Positions 1 through 8,171 are shown, counted from the stretch's first letter. The stretch: 64,000 nt of DNA from Oscillospiraceae bacterium (GCA_015066635.1 SVOA01000002.1:94553-158552); one strand, 5' to 3'. Translations and numbers: made by a program. The notes: generated by a model from the letters alone, not told the origin.

Positions 1-1010
1 TTGGGGAAATACCTGTCGTATAATTCCTTATACCGTGAGTCAAGCGAAGGATGGTTGATTTTCTCAACAAGCGGATGGCTGTTAAGGTAGTCAAGTACCT
101 TCTTTGTATTCTCAACATGTCTCTCAAGGCGCAGGGATAAGGTTTCGGTTCCCTGCAAAAGCAGAAATGCATTGAACGGGGAAATTGCCGCGCCCGTGTC
201 GCGCAGTATTATGGCTCTGATATAGGTTACGAAAGCCGCCGCGCCGACAGCGTCCGAAAAGCTTATGCCGTGATAACTCGGATTGCCCTCGGAAATGTGC
301 GGATATTTGCCCGACTTTTTCCAGTCAAAGTTTCCGCTGTCAATTATTATACCACCTAAAGTAGTGCCGTGTCCACCTATGAATTTTGTCGCCGAGTGAA
401 CAACTATGTCTGCGCCGTGCTCAATCGGGCGAAGCAAAAACGGAGTGGTAAAGGTTGAATCAACAACAAGAGGTATGGAATGACGGTGTGCAATTTCGGC
501 AACGGCGTCAATGTCGATTATATTGGAATTGGGATTGCCCAGAGTTTCAATGAATATCGCTTTGGTGTTGTCCTTGATTGCTTTTTCAAAATTGCTTACA
601 TCGTCCGGGTCAACAAAATCGGTTTCAACGCCGTAAAGCGGGAAGGTGTGTGCAAGGTAGTTGTATGTGCCGCCGTAGATTGTTTTGGCGGCAACAATTC
701 TGTCGCCGGAATGTGCAAGCGCCTGAAGGGAGTACGATATTGCCGAAGCTCCGCTTGCGGTTGCGAGCGCCGCAACGCCGCCCTCAAGCGCGGCAATTCT
801 CTTTTCCAGAACGTCCTGAGTTGAGTTTGTAAGGCGTCCGTAGATGTTGCCTGCATCTGCGAGTCCGAAGCGAGCCTGAGCGTGCTCGGAATCTCTGAAA
901 ACATAACTTGTGGTCTGATATATCGGAACCGCTCTTGCGTCCGATGCGGGATCGGGGTTCTCCTGCCCTACATGAAGCTGGAGAGTTTCAAATTTATAAC
1001 TGTTACTCAT
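1..1010 (-). CDS. metY: O-acetylhomoserine sulfhydrylase (partial, C-terminus outside window)
   Basis: PLP enzyme of the Cys/Met-metabolism family that makes homocysteine from O-acetylhomoserine and sulfide. About 336 N-terminal residues are visible; family members have about 430, so the C-terminus lies beyond base 1. Seen: an N-terminus MSNSYKFETLQLHVGQE followed by the PIYQTTSY stretch typical of MetY, the motif ASGASAI for cofactor phosphate binding, and HSATKFIGGH, whose Lys should carry PLP. The start ATG (1008-1010) has an AAAGGA ribosome binding site about 10 bases upstream. The gene has its own consensus promoter carrying two palindromes and follows an Rrf2-type regulator, so regulation by sulfur or Fe-S status is likely (inference). 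Cystathionine gamma-synthase is less likely given the MetY-like N-terminus. Confidence 0.93.
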   Translation of the reverse strand, partial: MSNSYKFETLQLHVGQENPDPASDARAVPIYQTTSYVFRDSEHAQARFGLADAGNIYGRLTNSTQDVLEKRIAALEGGVAALATASGASAISYSLQALAHSGDRIVAAKTIYGGTYNYLAHTFPLYGVETDFVDPDDVSNFEKAIKDNTKAIFIETLGNPNSNIIDIDAVAEIAHRHSIPLVVDSTFTTPFLLRPIEHGADIVVHSATKFIGGHGTTLGGIIIDSGNFDWKKSGKYPHISEGNPSYHGISFSDAVGAAAFVTYIRAIILRDTGAAISPFNAFLLLQGTETLSLRLERHVENTKKVLDYLNSHPLVEKINHPSLDSRYKELYDRYFP

Positions 1011-1149
1011 GATGATAAAATCCTTTCAATAATAAAATACTTTTGGTTTAGTTTCAGTGTCAACAGTAACAGTACATTCGTCCGAACCGATAATTCTGTC
1101 TTAACAGTGTTACGAATAAAAATCTCATTTTTTCGCCCTCGTTTCTTTT

Positions 1150-1214
1150 ACCTACCTTTTTTGTAGGTTATTATGTTTTGAATTATATCAACATTTTCCT
1201 ACTTTGTCAATAGG
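1150..1214 (-). promoter_or_regulatory. metY promoter with two operator-like palindromes
   Basis: On the minus strand there is TTGACA (1205-1210), a 17-base spacer and TATAAT (1182-1187), a perfect sigma-A promoter firing into metY. Two palindromes of one design flank it: ACCTAC-N7-GTAGGT (1150-1168), just downstream of the expected start site, and CCTAC-N7-ATAGG (1198-1214), on top of the -35 box. Their centres lie about 47 bases apart. The layout suits a repressor, most simply the adjacent Rrf2-family protein. Confidence 0.75.
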
Positions 1215-1237
1215 TTTTTAAAAAATTTTTTTAAAAA

Positions 1238-1260
1238 CCCCGTCACGCACAGTGACGGGG
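1238..1260 (-). terminator. Rho-independent terminator of the Rrf2 gene
   Basis: A 9-bp stem CCCCGTCAC/GTGACGGGG with a 5-base loop, followed on the minus strand by a run of T. It separates the regulator from the metY promoter. Confidence 0.9.
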
Positions 1261-1276
1261 CGGTTATTTATAAGTT

Positions 1277-1705
1277 TCAGATTTGATAATCTGCCGATGT
1301 TTCGGGATTCAGCAGGTCTTTGAGAGTTACGGAATAAAGATAATTATTTATTATCGTATTAAGGTTTTCCCACATAGGCAGCGTCTTGCACTCCGAAGCC
1401 TTACTGCAGGTGTTGGGAGTTGAGTCAAGGCAGGCAACGGGAGCAAGAGAGCCCTCCGTCAGTTTTAAAATCTCGCCTACCGAATATTCCTCGGGCTTAC
1501 GGGAAAGGCAGTATCCGCCTTTTTTTCCGCGCAGGGAATAAACAAGTCCTGCGCGCGCAAGTATTACAATAATGCTCTCGAGGTATTTCTCGCTGATTTC
1601 CTGCTCCCTGGCAACCGTCTGCAAAGGGACAAGCTTGCCCTCCTCCTTCTCGGCAAGAGAGAGCATAACTCTGAGCGCATAACGTCCTTTGGTTGATATG
1701 AGCAT
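1277..1705 (-). CDS. Rrf2 family transcriptional regulator with three-cysteine cluster motif
   Basis: A 142-residue winged-helix repressor. The N-terminus MLISTKGRYALRVML and the wing GLVYSLRGKKGGYCLSR are typical of Rrf2/IscR/CymR proteins. Cysteines at 92, 100 and 106 sit where IscR ligates its [2Fe-2S] cluster (92, 98, 104 in E. coli), with two extra residues in the first gap. The B. subtilis type of CymR lacks this trio, so a cluster-binding regulator is more likely. It lies directly upstream of metY, with a terminator between them. Its own promoter is TTGAAA (1757-1762), 17 bases, TATAAT (1734-1739). Family assignment is firm; target and ligand are inferred. Confidence 0.92.
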   Translation of the reverse strand: MLISTKGRYALRVMLSLAEKEEGKLVPLQTVAREQEISEKYLESIIVILARAGLVYSLRGKKGGYCLSRKPEEYSVGEILKLTEGSLAPVACLDSTPNTCSKASECKTLPMWENLNTIINNYLYSVTLKDLLNPETSADYQI

Positions 1706-1733
1706 ACAAACACCTCGTTTCTTTATTAAACCT

Positions 1734-1762
1734 ATTATAACACTCGGTTAATATTTTTTCAA
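1734..1762 (-). promoter_or_regulatory. Promoter of the Rrf2 regulator gene
   Basis: TTGAAA (1757-1762), a 17-base spacer and TATAAT (1734-1739) on the minus strand, ending about 28 bases before the start codon. The CCTAC-N7-RTAGG palindrome of metY is not present here, so autoregulation through that site is not supported. Confidence 0.7.
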
Positions 1763-1766
1763 CAGT

Positions 1767-1791
1767 AAAGGCAGAAACAAATTCTGCCTTT
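1767..1791 (-). terminator. Terminator of the lipid kinase gene
   Basis: A 10-bp perfect stem AAAGGCAGAA/TTCTGCCTTT with a 5-base loop, 10 bases past the stop of the kinase gene. The T tract on the minus strand is short, so termination may be partial. Confidence 0.7.
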
Positions 1792-1801
1792 AAAATATGT
1801 A

Positions 1802-2737
1802 TTAAAGTTTACCGTTCTTTTTTCTTTCAAAATAATCTGAGGTTGACGGAATAATGAATTTACAGCCCTTTTCGATTATTTCAAAGGTTGACTCGGTTAC
1901 TGTTTCGCATTCTCCGTCAACATTTACCGAAGCGGGCTGAGTGCTGACTATGCGCATTTTTTTACCGTTCATATAAACAGTTTCCGCCCATGAGAGATGC
2001 TCTCCCCTCTTGTACTCTCCGACGCGCATTGCAAGCTTGACTCTGCCGAAGCCTTTTTTGACTATAACGCAATCGAGCAAACCGTCATCGGGAACCGCTT
2101 TGGGAGCGCCCATATATCCGCCGCCGTACCATCTTGAGTTGGCGCACAGCGCAAAGATGGTCTTGCCCTCATAGACAAGCTCGTCGTCAACGTAAACCTT
2201 GAAATAACTGTTGAACTTCTTTAAAAGGCAGTAGAAAAGCGAAACTGTATAGGCAAATTCGCCGTTTACAAAAGGAAGTTTTTTTGAACTTGCCTGATTT
2301 GCGCAAACCTCCGCATCAAAGCCCATTGAACACTGATTTATCGCAACCTTATCGCCCGCTTTAATCAGGTCGAATTCGGTAACGGTTCCGCCGACCTGCG
2401 CGTCAATGTCCTGCAGTTTCTCTTTGTCGCCTATAATTCTGATGAAATCGTTACCCGAGCCGAGAGGGATAACGCCTATACTGACATTGGGATATTTGTA
2501 TGCGCCGTTAAGAACCTCATAGAGCGTGCCGTCTCCGCCGCAGGCAAATATGCTGACCTCCTCGCCCGAAGCTCCGAGCTTATCAGAATACTGTATAGCG
2601 TCTGACGCGAATTTTGTAAGATACATTTCGGCGTCAAGCTCCTTGTGCGCGGCAATATAGCTTTCGAGTTTCGGAATAAACTCCTGCGCCGCTTTGCCTT
2701 TACCCGCATTTGAATTGACAATAAATACGTATTTCAT
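1802..2737 (-). CDS. Diacylglycerol kinase family lipid kinase (YegS/DagK-like)
   Basis: A 311-residue cytosolic or membrane-peripheral kinase of the DAGK catalytic family (YegS/BmrU/DgkB). Family members phosphorylate diacylglycerol or related lipids to recycle them for phospholipid synthesis. Seen: the nucleotide-binding GGDGT at about residues 67-71, an N-terminal NSNAGKGKA stretch, the later PLGSGNDFIR motif typical of the family, and DDGLLDCVIVKK near the C-terminal domain. It starts 13 bases after the THUMP methyltransferase gene, so the two are probably co-transcribed. The lipid substrate cannot be read from sequence. Confidence 0.9.
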   Translation of the reverse strand: MKYVFIVNSNAGKGKAAQEFIPKLESYIAAHKELDAEMYLTKFASDAIQYSDKLGASGEEVSIFACGGDGTLYEVLNGAYKYPNVSIGVIPLGSGNDFIRIIGDKEKLQDIDAQVGGTVTEFDLIKAGDKVAINQCSMGFDAEVCANQASSKKLPFVNGEFAYTVSLFYCLLKKFNSYFKVYVDDELVYEGKTIFALCANSRWYGGGYMGAPKAVPDDGLLDCVIVKKGFGRVKLAMRVGEYKRGEHLSWAETVYMNGKKMRIVSTQPASVNVDGECETVTESTFEIIEKGCKFIIPSTSDYFERKKNGKL

Positions 2738-2750
2738 TTTATATCTCCTC

Positions 2751-3866
2751 TTATTTATAGTACATATAAAGCTGACATTTTATCATACCGTTATAAAGTT
2801 TTCTGCGTTTGTCGGCGCGTCTGCCGAAAAGCTCCTCAAAGTCCTCTGAAGGACTTATAATACTGTAGCTGAAGCCATGCTTCTGAGGAAATACCCTGCC
2901 GAGTTCTTTAATAAGCGCAGAAACCTCTTTCTCATCCATCATACGCTCTCCGTACGGAGGATTGCAGATTACGGTGCCTCTGTCGGTAACGGGTTTGAAA
3001 CTGCGGACGTCAGCTTTGCCGAGTCTGATGTAATCGGAAACCTCTGCTCTCTCAGCATTGTGGCGCGCTATTTCAAGAGAAGCCGAATCAATGTCCGAGC
3101 CGTATGCGGCAAAGTCGCTCTGCCTTGTTTCAAGGCTCTTTGCCCTGTCTCTCTCCTCGTCAAAGACCGCAGAATTTATCTGCTCAAAGCGCTCCGCAGA
3201 GAAGCTTCTGTGAAGTCCCGGCGCTATGTTGTGGACAAGCATGGCGCCCTCTATCAGAATTGTGCCCGAACCGCACATCGGGTCATACAGCGTGTGATAC
3301 GGGCGAAGTCTTGAAAGCTTCGCCATAGCGGCAGCAAGCGTTTCCTTTAAGGGCGCTGCGTTTGCCTCGGGACGGTATCCGCGTTTGTGAAGTCCCTGCC
3401 CCGTAGTATCTATGAGCATATAGACCTGATTTTTTATAATCGAAAACTCTATCTGATGCTTTGCGCCCGTTTCCTCAAACCAGTCGATATGATAAACCGA
3501 TTTCAGCCTCTCAACAACCGCCTTCTTTATAATTGACTGACAGTCGCTGACGCTGAAAAGGTCGGAATTAACGCTGTAACCCTTGACGGGAAACTCGTCG
3601 TACTCGGTAAGCCAGTTTTCCCAATCAAGCGATTTGACGCCCTGAAAAAGCTCCTCAAAGCTATGCGCCTCAAAGGAACCGACAACTATGTATATTCTCT
3701 CGCTGAAACGCGAGCAGATATTTGCCCGTGCGAGCATATTCGCGTCTCCGCAGAAAAACACTCTGCCGTTCTCCGCCGTAACATCCTGAGCTCCCATTTC
3801 GCGAAGCTCGTCGCCGACAAGTCCCTCAAGTCCGAAAATGCACGGCGCAACCATTTTAATATTCAT
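2751..3866 (-). CDS. THUMP-domain class I RNA methyltransferase (RlmL/YpsC-like)
   Basis: A 371-residue SAM-dependent methyltransferase. The N-terminal half (to about residue 160) is a ferredoxin-like plus THUMP RNA-binding region. The C-terminal half is a Rossmann methyltransferase with the SAM loop DPMCGSG (about 195-201) and the catalytic NPPYGER motif near residue 300, the signature of N2-guanine or N6-adenine methylation. Firmicute homologues (YpsC) are single-domain relatives of the E. coli 23S rRNA m2G2445 enzyme RlmL. It is followed closely by the lipid kinase gene. Family firm, exact rRNA target inferred. Confidence 0.9.
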   Translation of the reverse strand: MNIKMVAPCIFGLEGLVGDELREMGAQDVTAENGRVFFCGDANMLARANICSRFSERIYIVVGSFEAHSFEELFQGVKSLDWENWLTEYDEFPVKGYSVNSDLFSVSDCQSIIKKAVVERLKSVYHIDWFEETGAKHQIEFSIIKNQVYMLIDTTGQGLHKRGYRPEANAAPLKETLAAAMAKLSRLRPYHTLYDPMCGSGTILIEGAMLVHNIAPGLHRSFSAERFEQINSAVFDEERDRAKSLETRQSDFAAYGSDIDSASLEIARHNAERAEVSDYIRLGKADVRSFKPVTDRGTVICNPPYGERMMDEKEVSALIKELGRVFPQKHGFSYSIISPSEDFEELFGRRADKRRKLYNGMIKCQLYMYYK

Positions 3867-3931
3867 TTTCTTCTCCGAAAGTTTATTTACTTAATTATAT
3901 AATTTATAAAAGGAAAAATCAAGAAAATAAA

Positions 3932-3955
3932 AAACGGCATCTTTTGATGCCGTTT
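3932..3955 (-). terminator. Terminator of the rplU-prp-rpmA operon
   Basis: A 10-bp stem AAACGGCATC/GATGCCGTTT with a TTTT loop, followed on the minus strand by TTTTTATTTT. It lies 13 bases beyond the rpmA stop. Confidence 0.92.
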
Positions 3956-3967
3956 GATATTAAACAA

Positions 3968-4252
3968 TTACTGCTCTACTGCGTAAACGCTGACCTTTTT
4001 GCGGTTCTTGTCGAGTCTCTCGAAACGAACTACGCCGTCAATCTTTGCATAAAGCGTATCGTCAGAGCCCTTGCCTACGTTCTCGCCGGGATGAATGTGT
4101 GTGCCTCTCTGGCGAACAAGGATGTTACCTGCAGGTACAAACTGACCGTCTGCGCGCTTAACGCCAAGACGCTTTGACTCTGAGTCTCTGCCGTTCTTTG
4201 TAGAACCCATACCTTTTTTATGAGCGAACAGCTGAATGTTTATTTTAAGCAT
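3968..4252 (-). CDS. rpmA: 50S ribosomal protein L27 (with cleavable N-terminal leader)
   Basis: A 94-residue L27. The N-terminus MLKINIQLF precedes [15 protein letters not shown], the conserved start of mature L27 that reaches the peptidyl-transferase centre. In Firmicutes the leader is removed by Prp after the QLF/QFF residue pair, here between F9 and A10. An in-frame TTG six bases upstream is possible, but the ATG at 4250-4252 has AGAGGTG seven bases before it and gives the family's usual N-terminus. Third gene of rplU-prp-rpmA. Confidence 0.97.
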   Translation of the reverse strand: MLKINIQLFAHKKGMGSTKNGRDSESKRLGVKRADGQFVPAGNILVRQRGTHIHPGENVGKGSDDTLYAKIDGVVRFERLDKNRKKVSVYAVEQ

Positions 4253-4254
4253 TA

Positions 4255-4569
4255 TCAAGCACCTCTTTCAAGTATAATGTAATCGGGATACTGCTTTGCA
4301 AGTTCTTTTATGTGAAGTGCGAAGCCCTCTAAAATATCCCTTGCCTTCTCTGCCTCATCCGACCTGAGCGAAAGACTTAAACTGCCGTCTTTTTCGTTTA
4401 TTACGGGATTAAGTCCGAGAATATCGGTTACCGTGTTCGCCGTCATATAAGCTGCCGAAGAAACCGACGCGCATATTATGTCGCTGCCTGCCTCCGAGTA
4501 GCCCGAATGACCGCTCACATCAAAACCCGTAATACAACCGCCTGTACGGATGACCTTGACTTTAATCAT
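4255..4569 (-). CDS. prp: Ribosomal-processing cysteine protease Prp
   Basis: A 104-residue protease (YsxB family) that removes the L27 N-terminal leader during ribosome assembly. The catalytic pair is visible as His21 (VSGHSGY) and Cys33 (SDIICASVS), the same spacing as the characterised S. aureus enzyme. The gene sits between its partner rplU and its substrate rpmA. The start is taken at the ATG giving [11 protein letters not shown]; a TTG nine bases upstream overlaps the rplU stop. No strong ribosome binding site is seen, so translation is probably coupled to rplU. Confidence 0.95.
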   Translation of the reverse strand: MIKVKVIRTGGCITGFDVSGHSGYSEAGSDIICASVSSAAYMTANTVTDILGLNPVINEKDGSLSLSLRSDEAEKARDILEGFALHIKELAKQYPDYIILERGA

Positions 4570-4574
4570 GGAAA

Positions 4575-4886
4575 TCAAGCGTTAATTGCGGAAATCTCAA
4601 CCTTGGTGTAGGGCTGACGATGACCCATCTTGCGCTTTTCATTCTTCTTAGGCTTGTAAGTAAATACCGTGATTTTCTTACCCTTACCTGTTTTAAGCAC
4701 CTTAGCGGTTACGGATGCGCCCTTAACATAGGGAGAACCTACCTTGATACCGTCATCAGTGCCGACTGCAAGTACCTTGTCAAAGGTTACTTCCGAGTTG
4801 TCCTCAGCGTCAAGCTTCTCTACATAAACGGTGTCGCCGTTCTGTACCTTGTACTGCTTTCCGCCTGTTACGATGATTGCGTACAT
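4575..4886 (-). CDS. rplU: 50S ribosomal protein L21
   Basis: A 103-residue L21 of normal length, beginning [15 protein letters not shown] and containing the conserved [15 protein letters not shown] and [15 protein letters not shown] stretches. First gene of the operon, preceded by a leader of about 95 bases with its own promoter. Confidence 0.98.
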   Translation of the reverse strand: MYAIIVTGGKQYKVQNGDTVYVEKLDAEDNSEVTFDKVLAVGTDDGIKVGSPYVKGASVTAKVLKTGKGKKITVFTYKPKKNEKRKMGHRQPYTKVEISAINA

Positions 4887-4980
4887 TTTTTTACCTACCT
4901 TAATATAGTCTCGCTACTGAGGGTGGAATACTCACTTTCAGCGTGCCGGGACACACTACCCCCATATATGCGGCAAAGAG
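4887..4980 (-). ncRNA. Probable ribosomal protein L21 leader RNA
   Basis: About 95 transcribed bases separate the promoter from rplU. The stretch has segments such as GTAGTGTGTCCCGG and CCACCCTCAGTAGCGAG, and its position fits the L21 leader family of Firmicutes, thought to mediate feedback by L21. I judged this from position and remembered sequence elements, not from a covariance model. Confidence 0.6.
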
Positions 4981-4981
4981 T

Positions 4982-5010
4982 ATTTTAACAGAAAAGTCAA
5001 GCCTTGTCAA
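4982..5010 (-). promoter_or_regulatory. rplU operon promoter
   Basis: TTGACA (5005-5010), a 17-base spacer and TAAAAT (4982-4987) on the minus strand, directly after the mtnA stop and ahead of the L21 leader. Confidence 0.8.
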
Positions 5011-5027
5011 CAAGTTTTTTAACGAAT

Positions 5028-6077
5028 TTATCTGTCTTTCATATCCCGAAGCTTTTCGGGAGCTATAACTCCCCTCTCGGTAATGAAAGCCGTTATCAAA
5101 GAGCTGTCCGTAACGTCAAATGCGGGATTAAGCGCCTTTGCTTCTTTCGGGGTCATACGCTCACTGTACCACATTTCGCTGATTTCGTCGCCGTCGCGCA
5201 TTTCTATTTCTATTCCGTTTCCCGTCTTTGTTCCGAAATCAACCGTTGAAAAAGGAGCGGCAACGTAAAACGGGATATTATAATGCTTTGCAATAACCGC
5301 AAGTCCCGAGGTTCCGATTTTATTGGCAGTGTCGCCGTTTTCGGCAATTCTGTCCGCGCCCGTTATTACGGCTTCGCAAAGCCCGTGCGAGAGAACATAA
5401 GATGCCATATTGTCGCAAATAACCGTTGTGTCTATGCCCGCCTTTGCAAGCTCGTATGCCGTAAGCCTCGCTCCCTGCAAAAGAGGACGGGTTTCGTCGG
5501 CATAGACTTTAACATCTGCGCCGTTTTCCTTAAGTACATAAATCGGCGCAAGCGCCGTACCGTACTTTATGCAGGCAAGCCGTCCTGCGTTACAGTGCGT
5601 CAGAAAAGAGGTTTTTCCTTTTAAAAGTTCTGCGCCATACTCGCCTATCTTACGGCATCTCAAAATGTCGTCGTCAAGAATTTCGAGAGCACGTTTTTTA
5701 AGGGCGGCTTTGATTTCGGGAATACTCTTTGAGAGGTTTTCCGAAAAAGTTTTTTTCATCACGTCTGCTGCCCAGAAAAGATTGACTGCCGTGGGACGCG
5801 AGGAAACAAGATAGCTGCAGTTATTTATGAAATTCTCATAAAAACTCTGCTTATCGTTTTCATGGTCCCTTGCCGAAAGCACGGAAAGCGCTATTGCCAT
5901 TGAAACGCCTATGCAGGGCGCTCCTCTGAGTTTCAATTCTTTAATCGCAGCAAAAATTTCCTCTTTTTTTGTCAGCGACAGAATCACCTCCCTTGCGGGA
6001 AGTAAGGTCTGGTCTATTATAACGAGCGCTTCGTTTTCGGTATCGTAGCCCGCTGTCTGTCCTTTTAAATCAAACAT
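5028..6077 (-). CDS. mtnA: S-methyl-5-thioribose-1-phosphate isomerase
   Basis: A 349-residue enzyme of the eIF-2B-like isomerase family that converts methylthioribose-1-phosphate to methylthioribulose-1-phosphate. Seen: RGAPCIGVS near the N-terminus, the HCNAGRLA stretch, the ETRPLLQGARLTAYEL motif, a catalytic Cys in TTVICDNMA, and the catalytic Asp in ITGADRIAENGDTANKIGT. Its start shares one base with the stop of the purine nucleoside phosphorylase gene. It is the last step of the three-gene MTA module. No mtnK, mtnN or downstream mtnBCD genes are in the window. Confidence 0.94.
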   Translation of the reverse strand: MFDLKGQTAGYDTENEALVIIDQTLLPAREVILSLTKKEEIFAAIKELKLRGAPCIGVSMAIALSVLSARDHENDKQSFYENFINNCSYLVSSRPTAVNLFWAADVMKKTFSENLSKSIPEIKAALKKRALEILDDDILRCRKIGEYGAELLKGKTSFLTHCNAGRLACIKYGTALAPIYVLKENGADVKVYADETRPLLQGARLTAYELAKAGIDTTVICDNMASYVLSHGLCEAVITGADRIAENGDTANKIGTSGLAVIAKHYNIPFYVAAPFSTVDFGTKTGNGIEIEMRDGDEISEMWYSERMTPKEAKALNPAFDVTDSSLITAFITERGVIAPEKLRDMKDR

Positions 6078-6880
6078 TATATCTCTCCGATTACCGTGTA
6101 AATAAGCTTCTGCATTTCCGCGCCCTTTCGCGCACCTGCCTCAAGGACTTCCTCCTCGGTAAGAGGCTGAGGAAGAATTCCCGCCGCCATATTTGAAATG
6201 AGAGAAAACGCAAGTATGTTCATCTTCATATGGCTTGCGGCTATGATTTCGGGTACGGTTGACATACCGACCGCATCAGCGCCGAGAATACGAAAGGCTC
6301 TGATTTCCGCAGGTGTTTCATAGCTTGGTCCCGCAAGTCCGAGATACACTCCCTTTTTAAGCTCTGTGCCGAGTTCTGCGGCAGTTTCAACTGCAAGCGT
6401 CTGCAAAGACGGCGTGTATGCAAAGCTCATATCAGGAAAGCGTACGCCGAGCGAATCATTGTTTTTGCCGATAAGCGGATTTGTCCCCATCAGGTTTATA
6501 TGGTCTGTTATCAGCATTATGTCGCCTGCACGGAAGTCTTTATTGATTCCTCCCGAAGCGTTGGTAACTATGAGGGTTTTTGCTCCGAGTTTTTTCATAA
6601 CTCTTACGGGCAGAACTATCTGCTCCATAGTATAGCCCTCGTAAAAATGAAAGCGTCCCTGCATACAGACTATGTTTTTACCATTTATTCTGCCAAAAAC
6701 GAACCTGCCCTTATGTCCCGGAGCGGTGGAAACGGGGAAGCCGTCTATTTCGCTGTAATCCACATAGACGGGGTTTTCAATTCTGTCCGCGAGTCCGCCG
6801 AGTCCCGAGCCGAGTATAACGGCGATTTCGGGAGCTTCGGTAATTTTCGACTTTATATATTCAACTGCTCTGTCAAGCAT
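6077..6880 (-). CDS. Purine nucleoside phosphorylase (inosine/guanosine or methylthioinosine type)
   Basis: A 267-residue phosphorylase of the trimeric PNP/MTAP family. Seen: phosphate loop GSGLGGLADRI near the N-terminus, ITDHINLMGTNPLIG, GLAGPSYETPAEI, and the substrate loop VIAASHMKMNILAFSLISNMAAG with Asn in the base-binding position (a 6-oxopurine specificity mark). It lies between an MTA/SAH-type deaminase and MtnA, overlapping both, so it may phosphorolyse 5'-methylthioinosine as well as ordinary inosine or guanosine. Family firm; the methylthioinosine role is inferred from context. Confidence 0.92.
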   Translation of the reverse strand: MLDRAVEYIKSKITEAPEIAVILGSGLGGLADRIENPVYVDYSEIDGFPVSTAPGHKGRFVFGRINGKNIVCMQGRFHFYEGYTMEQIVLPVRVMKKLGAKTLIVTNASGGINKDFRAGDIMLITDHINLMGTNPLIGKNNDSLGVRFPDMSFAYTPSLQTLAVETAAELGTELKKGVYLGLAGPSYETPAEIRAFRILGADAVGMSTVPEIIAASHMKMNILAFSLISNMAAGILPQPLTEEEVLEAGARKGAEMQKLIYTVIGEI

Positions 6881-8171
6881 TTTCCTTTACCTCTCTTACA
6901 ACCTGTCTGACGATTTCGTTACATTTTTCGCCTATTGTCTTAACGTCAATGTACTTGTATTCTCCGTCTCTGTAAAGCACGTCGCCGTCAACCATTGTAA
7001 GCACTACGTCGCTTTTTGATGCCGAATATACTATATTATTTATAACGTCAAAATCGGGATAGAGATTGGGTTTATCCATATCTATTACGGTAAGGTCGGC
7101 GCAGAAGCCCTCCTTGATAAGTCCGCAGTCAAAACGTCCCTGCGCTCTAGCTCCGTTTACAGTAGCCATACGGAGTACCTGCCTGGGCTCAACTATGTCT
7201 GCCTGACGGCGGAATCCCTTGGGAAGAATTGAAGCGAGATACATCTCTCTGAGCATATCAAGTCCGTTGTTGCTTGACGCTGAATCCGTACCCAGCGCAA
7301 CATTTACGCCGTTTCCGAGAAGTTTATATGTATCGCATACTCCGCTGCCGAGTTTCAGATTGCTCGCGGGGCACGAGGCAACGCTGACACCGTTTTTGCG
7401 GAAAATTTCAATGTCGCCGTCCTCCACCCATACGCAGTGGGCAAAAAGACACGGTCTCTGCATAACGCCTGCGCTTTCAAAAAGCTCCGTCGGAGTTTTG
7501 CCGTACTTCTCCCTGCAACTTTCGTGCTCCGATTCCGTTTCCGAAACGTGAATATGATTCACGGTATCCATCTGCGCGGTGTATTTACCGAACTGCTCTA
7601 TCATTGAGAGCTTGTTGGTGTATTCCGCGTGAAGGCACATATCGATTTTAATTCTGCCGTTTTCGGTATTGTGGTATTTTTCGTAAGCGTCGAGCGCTTC
7701 TCTTACCCTGCTGTCCTCGGTAAAGACGACATCCTCAAAAGAAGTTATCGAGCGGCTGTAATTAACCTTGATTTTTGCCTCCTTTACCGCCTTCATAACG
7801 CCCTCGGTAAAGAAGTACATATCGGAAAAGGACGTAGTTCCCGAAGCAAGCATCTCGGCAATACTGAGCATAGTACCGAAATACGCTCTGTCAGGGTTAA
7901 GTCTGTTTTCAAAAGGAAATACCTTTTCATTAAGCCATCTTGCAAGCGGGAGATTCTCCGCATATCCGCGCAGAAGCGTCATAGGAGAATGCGTATGCGC
8001 ATTGACAAAGCCCGGAAGAACAACCTTTTTGCGTCCGTCATAGACCTCTCCGAAATCTTCCGACGGCATTTCGGACGAAATATAAGCTATTTTGCCGTCT
8101 CTGACGCCGACATACATATTTTCCTCGTAATCAAAGTTTTCGTTGATTATACCGATATTTTTAAAAAGCAT
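6873..8171 (-). CDS. mtaD: 5-methylthioadenosine/S-adenosylhomocysteine deaminase-like amidohydrolase
   Basis: A 432-residue metal-dependent hydrolase of the TRZ/ATZ/MtaD family that deaminates MTA or SAH to the inosine form. Metal-site motifs are visible: FVNAHTHSPMTLLRGYAE, HVSETESEHE, AHCVWV and GTDSASSNNGLDM. The ribosome binding site AAGGAG lies seven bases before the ATG. First of three overlapping genes (8-base overlap with the phosphorylase). It begins 25 bases after the cyclophilin terminator, and no separate promoter is obvious in that gap. Guanine deaminase or another ATZ-type substrate is possible, but the operon partners favour MTA. Confidence 0.88.
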   Translation of the reverse strand: MLFKNIGIINENFDYEENMYVGVRDGKIAYISSEMPSEDFGEVYDGRKKVVLPGFVNAHTHSPMTLLRGYAENLPLARWLNEKVFPFENRLNPDRAYFGTMLSIAEMLASGTTSFSDMYFFTEGVMKAVKEAKIKVNYSRSITSFEDVVFTEDSRVREALDAYEKYHNTENGRIKIDMCLHAEYTNKLSMIEQFGKYTAQMDTVNHIHVSETESEHESCREKYGKTPTELFESAGVMQRPCLFAHCVWVEDGDIEIFRKNGVSVASCPASNLKLGSGVCDTYKLLGNGVNVALGTDSASSNNGLDMLREMYLASILPKGFRRQADIVEPRQVLRMATVNGARAQGRFDCGLIKEGFCADLTVIDMDKPNLYPDFDVINNIVYSASKSDVVLTMVDGDVLYRDGEYKYIDVKTIGEKCNEIVRQVVREVKENA

